27,670 nucleotides of DNA, from positions 1 through 27,670 of the forward strand of contig JBMNOU010000022.1 in NCBI GenBank assembly GCA_050943215.1, given 5' to 3'. Source of the DNA: JBMNOU01 sp050943215. Its GTDB lineage: Bacteria > Bacillota > Clostridia > Christensenellales > SZUA-584. The notes beneath the pieces were generated by a model that saw only the letters and a list, made by a program, of their open reading frames with translations, ran no database searches and was not told the DNA's origin. Shown piece after piece: positions 21,692 to 27,670 of the stretch (positions within the stretch are counted from its first letter, which is position 1; the number at the start of each line of letters is the position of its first letter). The translations under genes and the position numbers were made by a program.

Positions 21692-23560
21692 ATGGCATAC
21701 AACAGTGGAAAATATGATGTGATCATTGTAGGTGCCGGGCATGCGGGTTGCGAGGCGGCGCTTGCCGCCGCAAGATTGGGCCAGAAAACGCTGCTGCTGA
21801 CGATCAATCTTGACAGTATTGCGCTGATGGCGTGCAATCCTTCAATTGGCGGCACTAGCAAGGGACACCTGGTACGGGAAGTGGACGCGCTCGGCGGACA
21901 AATGGGCCTTTGCGCAGATGCGGCGTATATGCAGATTAAGATGCTAAACATATCAAAGGGCGCGGCGGTGCAATCTCTGCGGTCACAGCAGGATAAAAAG
22001 CTATATCAGCGCATGATGAAATGGACGCTGGAAAACACGGATAATCTTTTTATAACAAGCGCGGAGGTCTCGCGGATTCATACCAAGAATGGCCACGTGA
22101 CCGGTGTGGAGACGACTCTTGGCGCGTTATACAGCGCGCACGCCGTTGTGCTCTGTACAGGCGTATATTTAAAAGGACGGGTCATTATCGGGGAACACAG
22201 CGTTTCATCCGGGCCGTCTGGATTGTACCCGGCCGACAAACTTAGCGTAAGCTTGGACGAATTAGGATTTAAACTTCAGCGATTCAAGACGGGAACACCC
22301 GCCAGGGTAGATAGGCGAACGATCGATTTTTCAAAGACAATCCCGCAATACGGGGACGACGTACCGCAGTATTTTTCGTTCATGACAAAGGACGCGCCTA
22401 AAAAACAGCATCCATGCTATTTAACGTATACTTCAGAAAAGACGCACGATATTGTACGTGCCAATTTACACAGGAGTCCGCTTTACAGTGGCAGCATTAA
22501 AGGCACCGGTGCTAGGTATTGCCCGTCTATCGAGGATAAGGTGGTCAAATTCCCTGACAAGCAGCGGCATCAGATATTTATCGAGCCGGAAGGTTTTTGG
22601 ACAAATGAGATGTATATACAGGGGCTCTCGTCATCGCTACCCGAGGATGTGCAAAAAGAGATGTACGCAAGCGTACCCGGGCTTGAGAATGTGGTGTTTA
22701 TGCGCGCAGCGTATGCTATCGAATACGATTGCATCGATCCGCAGCTGCTCAAAGCCTCTCTTGAAACAAAGGATATTAATGGGCTATTTTGTGCCGGCCA
22801 GATCAACGGTACATCAGGCTATGAGGAAGCGGCGGCGCAGGGTATCATCGCAGGCATCAATGCTGTGCAGTATATAAAAAACGAGGAACCGCTTGTGCTC
22901 AAAAGGAGCGATGCTTACGCTGGTGTGCTGATAGACGATCTTGTTACGAAAGGTACGTCGGAACCCTACCGGATGATGACATCGAGGGCTGAATATCGAC
23001 TGCTTTTGCGTCAAGACAACGCGGATTTTCGTTTAACAGAGGCGGGACGCCGCATTGGGCTTGTGTCGGATAAGCGATATAACGCCTATTTGAGAAAACG
23101 GGACGCGGTGGAAAAGGAAAAGGCGTACTTACACGCCCGTACGGTAGGGATGGAAGAATTAAGTGCACTATTTGAAGAAAAGAATCTTCCTCCGCTTAAA
23201 TCGCCCATTAAAGCGGCCAGCCTCCTTACCCGGCAGGGGATTAGGTATGAAGATATCCGGTCGATTTGCGATTCGGACATCGAAAAAGACGCTGCGTTTT
23301 GCGTCGAAACCGAGATAAGATATGAGGGATATATCAGAAAACAGCAAAAACAGGTGGAGAGATTCGCTTCTCTTGAAAAAAAACGATTGCCCGACGGATT
23401 TGACTATAAACAAATCAAAGGGCTCCGTCTCGAGGCAGCGGCAAATCTGACCAAAGTGCGCCCCGAGACTTTGGGACAGGCTATGCGCATCCCGGGCGTT
23501 TCGCCAGCTGATATCTCGGTGCTTACGGTTTACTTTAGCCGAGGCATTAAACGCGATTAA
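21692..23560 (+). CDS. mnmG: tRNA uridine-34 modification enzyme MnmG (GidA)
   Basis: FAD/NADH-dependent partner of MnmE in wobble-uridine modification. The 622 residues match the usual length. The FAD dinucleotide fold is GAGHAGCEAA (14-23), then MACNPSIGGTSKGHLVREVD (47-66), the conserved RYCPSIEDK with a cysteine active-site candidate (in the segment coded near 22515), the second FAD motif FCAGQINGTSGYEEAAAQG, and the C-terminal helical domain with IPGVSPADISVL that binds MnmE and tRNA. The ATG lies 3 bases after mnmE with GGGGAA inside that gene, so the two are coupled. In many Firmicutes rsmG and parB follow mnmG; here tilS follows instead. Confidence 0.98.
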   Translation: MAYNSGKYDVIIVGAGHAGCEAALAAARLGQKTLLLTINLDSIALMACNPSIGGTSKGHLVREVDALGGQMGLCADAAYMQIKMLNISKGAAVQSLRSQQDKKLYQRMMKWTLENTDNLFITSAEVSRIHTKNGHVTGVETTLGALYSAHAVVLCTGVYLKGRVIIGEHSVSSGPSGLYPADKLSVSLDELGFKLQRFKTGTPARVDRRTIDFSKTIPQYGDDVPQYFSFMTKDAPKKQHPCYLTYTSEKTHDIVRANLHRSPLYSGSIKGTGARYCPSIEDKVVKFPDKQRHQIFIEPEGFWTNEMYIQGLSSSLPEDVQKEMYASVPGLENVVFMRAAYAIEYDCIDPQLLKASLETKDINGLFCAGQINGTSGYEEAAAQGIIAGINAVQYIKNEEPLVLKRSDAYAGVLIDDLVTKGTSEPYRMMTSRAEYRLLLRQDNADFRLTEAGRRIGLVSDKRYNAYLRKRDAVEKEKAYLHARTVGMEELSALFEEKNLPPLKSPIKAASLLTRQGIRYEDIRSICDSDIEKDAAFCVETEIRYEGYIRKQQKQVERFASLEKKRLPDGFDYKQIKGLRLEAAANLTKVRPETLGQAMRIPGVSPADISVLTVYFSRGIKRD

Positions 23561-23587
23561 TGGCTTTTGGCATAGATCTCATATTGC

Positions 23588-23616
23588 TTGCGGCTATCTG
23601 TTTTTATTGTTAAAAT
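23588..23616 (+). promoter_or_regulatory. Promoter whose start point coincides with the tilS AUG
   Basis: TTGCGG at 23588-23593, exactly 17 bases, TAAAAT at 23611-23616. Seven bases on is 23623, the A of the tilS ATG. No ribosome binding site is seen before that ATG. Confidence 0.6.
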
Positions 23617-23622
23617 AAGCGT

Positions 23623-24972
23623 ATGGAAGAAAGAGTAAGTAAAAAACTCATAAGCCTTGGTATTAAAAAAGCCGATAAGGTTGGCGCGGCGGTTAGCGGT
23701 GGCGGCGACTCTATGGCACTTTTGCATTGCCTTTGCAATTTGCGGCAGGAAATGAACATAATAATTATTGTGTATCATATGGAGCACGGTATCCGGGGGG
23801 AAAGCTCTGCCCAAGATATGGCGTTTGTTATTAAAGAATGTGAAAAACGAAATGTTCCATGTGTGGTTGAGCGCGCAGATATACCCGCGCTGGCAGCAAA
23901 AGAGGGCATTTCGATTGAAGCGGCAGCGAGAATGGCGCGGTATCAATTTTTGGACAGTCAGGATGCGGATTATATTGCAACGGCGCATCACATGGACGAT
24001 ATGGCTGAGACGGTGGTAATGAACCTGACTAGGGGAAGCGGGCTGGCCGGATTGTGCGGCATACCCGAGGCAAGGGGCCGCTATATTCGTCCGCTTCTCG
24101 ATTTCTCAAAACAGGAGATCGAAGAATATTTACGGCAGCATAACATTACCTATGTCCAAGATGAAACCAATGATGATATATCGTATACCAGGAATTTCAT
24201 CCGAAAAGAGATACTGCCGAGAATGAAAGAAATCAACGGCAGCGCAAGCGCCAACATCGCCAGGACAGCGAAGCTGTTGGCCGAAGACGAAGAAGCACTA
24301 ATGGACATTGCTCAAAAAGCAAACTGTATTGATTTAGCATTGGACGGTGCGTATATCGATTTGAAAAAGCTTTCAGAGCAAAAAACCGCTATTAAAAAGC
24401 GTATTATCCGGCTGGCGATATCACAAAAATTTGGGCTGACAGACATTGAAAACGTACATGTGCAAAGCGTCATGGAGCTCGCGCAAAAGGCAAAAACCGC
24501 AAAGCGTGTAGACTTAGGGGACGGTGTATATGCAGCTGTTGTATATGATAAATTGATGATTGGCAAAAACAAGTTAAAGAGGTATAATTGTAATTTGGTG
24601 ACCTTGTCTGCCGGAGATATGCTTTGGTTTGAAGATACGTTTTTTGAATGTAAAGCATATCAGGGGACTCCTGTTTTTGCCCAAGGTATCGAATACTTTG
24701 ATGCCGCAGTTATCAAAGGGGCAAAGCTGAGGCACCGGCGGGAAGGAGACCGTATTGCCCCTCTTGGGCTTTGCGGAACAAAGCGTCTGAGCGATTATCT
24801 GTCCGACAGAAAAATACCACTGCATCAAAGAGATGCACTGATACTGCTGGCGGCAGGCAGTGAAGTGTTCTGGGTGGTGGGTATCGGCGTATCCGAAAAG
24901 TCGAAGGTTAAGGAAAAAAGTACGGTTGTCCAAATAAAATATCTGGAGAAACAGGCATGCATCACGACATAA
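23623..24972 (+). CDS. tilS: tRNA(Ile)-lysidine synthetase
   Basis: Attaches lysine to C34 of the tRNA-Ile with CAU anticodon, changing its identity from Met to Ile and its reading to AUA; essential in most bacteria. The 449 residues have the ATP pyrophosphatase loop SGGGDS (25-30), then YHMEHGIRGESS, the AAARMARYQFL helix, ATAHHMDDMAETVVMNLTRGSGLAGLCG (the HxxDDxxET signature) and RPLLDFSKQEIEEY, followed by the linker domain and a C-terminal TilS domain (about 360-445) with LRHRREGDRIAPLG. The start has no Shine-Dalgarno and a promoter immediately upstream; no alternative start is obvious. hpt overlaps its last 16 bases. Confidence 0.96.
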   Translation: MEERVSKKLISLGIKKADKVGAAVSGGGDSMALLHCLCNLRQEMNIIIIVYHMEHGIRGESSAQDMAFVIKECEKRNVPCVVERADIPALAAKEGISIEAAARMARYQFLDSQDADYIATAHHMDDMAETVVMNLTRGSGLAGLCGIPEARGRYIRPLLDFSKQEIEEYLRQHNITYVQDETNDDISYTRNFIRKEILPRMKEINGSASANIARTAKLLAEDEEALMDIAQKANCIDLALDGAYIDLKKLSEQKTAIKKRIIRLAISQKFGLTDIENVHVQSVMELAQKAKTAKRVDLGDGVYAAVVYDKLMIGKNKLKRYNCNLVTLSAGDMLWFEDTFFECKAYQGTPVFAQGIEYFDAAVIKGAKLRHRREGDRIAPLGLCGTKRLSDYLSDRKIPLHQRDALILLAAGSEVFWVVGIGVSEKSKVKEKSTVVQIKYLEKQACITT

Positions 24973-25493
24973 AAAGTGTATTATTTTCGGAAGAACAGAT
25001 CAAACAAAGGGTTAGAGAGCTTGCAGAGGATATCCGGCGTGATTTTAAAGGCAAAGACATTCTGACTGTCGGTATATTAAGGGGAGCGGTGATGTTTTAC
25101 GCGGATCTGGCAAGGGAGATTGAAAGGCCGCTTCATATGAACTTCATGGTACTGTCAAGTTATGGTGCATCTTCATATTCATCAGGCGCAGTGCGCATAC
25201 AATATGACTTGGAAGAAGATATTGCAGGAAAGAACGTCCTGATTGTTGAAGATATCGTCGATTCGGGTCTGACACTTCATTATCTGACAAAAACACTGGC
25301 TTCGAGAAACCCCAAAATGCTCAAGACATGCTGTCTTTTTGATAAGCCGGATAGGAGAAAAGTTAATTTTAATGCTGATTATGTTGGGTTTGTCGTCCCG
25401 GATGTATTCATTGTCGGATATGGCCTCGATTATGCGGAAAAGTACAGAAATTTAAAGTATATCGGTGAGCTTAAACCGGAGGTATACAAGTAA
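24957..25493 (+). CDS. hpt: Hypoxanthine (guanine) phosphoribosyltransferase
   Basis: Purine salvage: joins hypoxanthine or guanine to PRPP, giving IMP or GMP. The 178 residues show VGILRGAVMFYADL (38-51), the flexible loop segment SSYGASSYSSG (67-77), the PRPP-binding motif VLIVEDIVDSGLTL (94-107), CLFDKPDRRKV and the base-binding end FVVPDVFIVGYGLDYAEKYRNL. The ATG sits inside the tilS end with GGAGAA eight bases upstream, so it is translationally coupled to tilS. The order tilS-hpt-ftsH is the common Firmicute arrangement. prs, supplying PRPP, lies 5 kb upstream. Confidence 0.97.
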   Translation: MHHDIKSVLFSEEQIKQRVRELAEDIRRDFKGKDILTVGILRGAVMFYADLAREIERPLHMNFMVLSSYGASSYSSGAVRIQYDLEEDIAGKNVLIVEDIVDSGLTLHYLTKTLASRNPKMLKTCCLFDKPDRRKVNFNADYVGFVVPDVFIVGYGLDYAEKYRNLKYIGELKPEVYK

Positions 25494-25528
25494 AAACATA
25501 AATTTATATTTCGTTCATATATGCTCGA

Positions 25529-25557
25529 TTGAAAAGCATCCAGCGATATGGTAGAAT
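25529..25557 (+). promoter_or_regulatory. Promoter of ftsH
   Basis: TTGAAA at 25529-25534, 17 bases, TAGAAT at 25552-25557 preceded by TGG (extended -10). The predicted leader is about 24 bases and contains AAAGGAGGA. Confidence 0.72.
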
Positions 25558-25587
25558 GTCAATCAAAGTAAAAAGGAGGACATCATT

Positions 25588-27528
25588 TTGAAAAAATCAG
25601 CACGTGGTCCGCTGATATATATTCTTGGTTTTGCGCTGGTATTGATACTGATAAACTGGCTTACAGGGGTTAATAAGATAGACGATCGCAATATTAATTA
25701 TGACCATTTTTTGCAGCTTGCAGAAGAAGGCAAGATTGAGCAGGTTCAGATAACGCAAAATGATTTATATGCGCTTTCAAAAGATACGCATAAAAATAAA
25801 GAAGCATTTCCAAACGAGTACGATTATTATACATATTTGCCCAGCATTGAGCAGTTTAATGAAGATATAAAGAAAATAAAAAACGCAACCAATACGACGG
25901 AATATGGGTTTGATATCACATATAAGCCTGTTCCGGAGGCATCTTTATTAGAATCGCTACTGCCGTTTCTTATTCCGACTATTCTGATCGTTGTGCTGTT
26001 TTATTTTATTATGCGGCAGCAACAGGGGGCGGGCAACAAGGCGCTTTCGTTCGGAAAATCGCGCGCACGCATGCAGGTCGGTGGAAAACATCAAAAAACT
26101 TTTGCAGATGTTGCGGGAGCGGATGAAGAAAAGGAAGAATTGGCGGAGATTGTTGAGTTTTTAAAGAATCCGAAAAGGTTTATGGATCTTGGGGCACGTA
26201 TACCAAAAGGAGTGCTGCTTGTCGGGCCTCCCGGCGGCGGCAAAACGTTGCTGGCCAAGGCGGTAGCCGGGGAAGCTGGCGTCCCGTTTTTTTCGATCAG
26301 CGGCAGTGATTTTGTGGAAATGTTTGTGGGTGTGGGCGCCTCGCGCGTTAGAGATATGTTTGAAAATGCCAAGAAAAATTCGCCCTGTATACTGTTTATA
26401 GACGAGATCGATGCGGTTGGCCGCCAAAGGGGGAGCGGACTTGGAGGTGGCCATGATGAACGCGAGCAGACGCTTAACCAGCTTCTTGTAGAGATGGACG
26501 GTTTTCAGGTGAACGAAGGAATTATAATTCTTGCGGCAACAAACAGAAAAGATATATTGGACCCCGCCCTTTTGCGACCTGGTCGGTTTGACAGGCAGAT
26601 CGTTGTCAACTACCCCGATGTAAAGGGTAGGGAAGAGATATTAAAAGTCCATTCAAAGGGAAAGCCTTTTGATGATGATGTCAATCTAAAAGTGCTTGCC
26701 AAGCGTACACCCGGCTTTATCGGTGCGGATCTTGAAAACGTATTAAACGAAGCTGCGATATTAACCGCACGGGCTAAGAAACAAAAGATTACCATGGTGG
26801 AGATCGAAGAGGCTATTACGCGGGTGATTGCGGGCCCGGAGAAAAGGTCACGGGTGATTACCGAAAAAGATAAAAGATGTACGGCATACCATGAGGTTGG
26901 CCATGCGATATGCGCAAAATCGCTTCCCGATTGTGATCCCGTTCATGAAGTTTCTATTATCCCGAGAGGCATGGCTGCCGGGTATACTATGACTCTGCCC
27001 GAGGAAGATTCCCAGCATGTTTTTAAGAGCAAGCTGTTAGCAGAACTGGCGATGATGTTAGGTGGAAGAGCGGCCGAAGCGATTGTCCTTGGGGATATCA
27101 GCACGGGAGCGATGAATGACTTGCAAAGGGCGTCCGAAACCGCAAGGAACATGGTAATTAAATTTGGCATGAGTGATGTCATTGGTCCTTTGTTCCTCGG
27201 CAGCAGCCAGGAGATTTTCTTGGGCAAGGAAATCGGCCATACCAAAACGTATTCCGAAGAGTTCGCCCACAAAGTGGACCAGGAAGTCAAGCGCTTGCTT
27301 GATAGCGCATATGCGAAAGCGGAAGAGATATTGAAAGGGAAAATGGACCTTTTGCATAAGGTAACAGAAGTTCTGATAGAAAGGGAGAAAATCGATGGTG
27401 ACGAGTTTAATACGCTTTGGGATGGCGGGGAGCTTTCACCGATCGATGAAACTGAAAGCCAGACGGAAGATAAGATAAAGGACGATAAACATAAGAAGGG
27501 CGACGAAAAGTCAAAAGATGAAAAATAG
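25588..27528 (+). CDS. ftsH: ATP-dependent membrane zinc metalloprotease FtsH
   Basis: A membrane AAA+ protease that extracts and degrades membrane and regulatory proteins. The 646 residues comprise membrane helix 1 (about 8-26), an external domain (about 27-122), membrane helix 2 (about 123-141), the AAA domain (about 170-420) and the peptidase domain (about 425-610). Seen are Walker A GPPGGGKT (213-220), Walker B ILFIDEID (268-275), pore MFVG (245-248), SRH arginines in LRPGRFDR, zinc motif HEVGH (435-439) and third ligand D511. The usual Walker A is GPPGTGKT, so the glycine at 218 is unusual. The tail (about 618-646) is charged and lysine/aspartate-rich. Start is TTG after a strong AAAGGAGGA; GTG/ATG options do not fit. 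Its own promoter and terminator flank it. Confidence 0.97.
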   Translation: MKKSARGPLIYILGFALVLILINWLTGVNKIDDRNINYDHFLQLAEEGKIEQVQITQNDLYALSKDTHKNKEAFPNEYDYYTYLPSIEQFNEDIKKIKNATNTTEYGFDITYKPVPEASLLESLLPFLIPTILIVVLFYFIMRQQQGAGNKALSFGKSRARMQVGGKHQKTFADVAGADEEKEELAEIVEFLKNPKRFMDLGARIPKGVLLVGPPGGGKTLLAKAVAGEAGVPFFSISGSDFVEMFVGVGASRVRDMFENAKKNSPCILFIDEIDAVGRQRGSGLGGGHDEREQTLNQLLVEMDGFQVNEGIIILAATNRKDILDPALLRPGRFDRQIVVNYPDVKGREEILKVHSKGKPFDDDVNLKVLAKRTPGFIGADLENVLNEAAILTARAKKQKITMVEIEEAITRVIAGPEKRSRVITEKDKRCTAYHEVGHAICAKSLPDCDPVHEVSIIPRGMAAGYTMTLPEEDSQHVFKSKLLAELAMMLGGRAAEAIVLGDISTGAMNDLQRASETARNMVIKFGMSDVIGPLFLGSSQEIFLGKEIGHTKTYSEEFAHKVDQEVKRLLDSAYAKAEEILKGKMDLLHKVTEVLIEREKIDGDEFNTLWDGGELSPIDETESQTEDKIKDDKHKKGDEKSKDEK

Positions 27529-27530
27529 AG

Positions 27531-27556
27531 AAGAAGGGGTTACCCCTTCTTTTTTT
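27531..27556 (+). terminator. Rho-independent terminator of ftsH
   Basis: AAGAAGGGG (27531-27539) and CCCCTTCTT (27543-27551) form a perfect 9-bp stem with a 3-base loop, running into seven T (27550-27556). It starts 2 bases after the ftsH stop. Confidence 0.95.
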
Positions 27557-27584
27557 GGACTTCAAAAATTGTCGAACAGTGATC

Positions 27585-27623
27585 GCCAAAAAGCCCCTGC
27601 AAAAACTGTAGAGGCTTTTTGGC
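27585..27623. terminator. Symmetrical hairpin, probable bidirectional terminator
   Basis: GCCAAAAAGCC (27585-27595) and GGCTTTTTGGC (27613-27623) are perfect inverted copies, with further pairing inside (CTGCA with TGTAG). The A/T runs within the arms make it terminator-like in both directions, so a leftward gene probably ends beyond the right edge, or it is a second stop for ftsH transcripts. Confidence 0.7.
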
Positions 27624-27670
27624 ATATAATATTATTGGTGGTGGTGCAAAATATAATCGGTTTTTTAAAC

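Noticed and set aside
21274..21951. 225-codon frame opposite mnmE/mnmG
   Set aside because: It crosses the boundary of two certain genes on the opposite strand and its serine/isoleucine-rich protein is typical of a reverse-strand shadow.

Overview
The window looks like chromosomal core DNA of an anaerobic, Gram-positive-type bacterium, most likely a Clostridia-like Firmicute. The support is Shine-Dalgarno sites of the GGAGG type, sigma-A promoters (TTGNNN-17-TATAAT-like), a greA-lysS pair, a ywlC-ywlE pair, tilS-hpt-ftsH, a LytR-CpsA-Psr wall ligase next to mreB, and an oxygen-sensitive-looking homocysteine synthesis operon with a two-cluster ferredoxin. No tRNA, rRNA, CRISPR array, insertion sequence or phage gene was seen.

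Layout. Positions 1-6372 read leftward: the start of a small membrane protein (cut by the window edge), an mreB-LCP wall operon, a unit with an unrecognised membrane protein followed by a tRNA-dihydrouridine synthase, and greA-lysS. A 337-bp divergent region separates these from serC-serA (serine synthesis), which reads rightward and is followed by a cytoplasmic cyclophilin. ychF reads leftward (9717-10811). From 11042 onward every gene reads rightward: a three-gene sulfide-to-homocysteine operon (DUF39 protein, NIL-ferredoxin, UPF0280 protein); ywlC-ywlE; a MecA-like lipoprotein PBP; a GNAT / hot-dog thioesterase / PHP phosphoesterase operon; prs; and mnmE-mnmG-tilS-hpt-ftsH.

How the genes work together. 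Five genes act on tRNA modification (dus, ywlC, mnmE, mnmG, tilS), with lysyl-tRNA synthetase beside them. prs makes the PRPP that hpt uses. SerC/SerA make serine, and the 11042-13344 operon probably makes homocysteine directly from aspartate semialdehyde and sulfide, so the window covers two entry points to sulfur and one-carbon amino acid metabolism. MreB, the LCP protein and the PBP are wall-building functions.

Most interesting points: the complete homocysteine operon with a palindrome on its promoter; two tRNA-modification genes (ywlC and tilS) whose promoters place the transcription start at or within a few bases of the AUG with no ribosome binding site, which suggests leaderless mRNAs; a 19-bp palindrome just before the serC ribosome binding site; a thioesterase/GNAT/PHP operon of unknown purpose; a possible 40-codon membrane peptide gene between prs and mnmE; and an altered Walker A motif in FtsH. 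All family calls come from reading motifs, without database searches.
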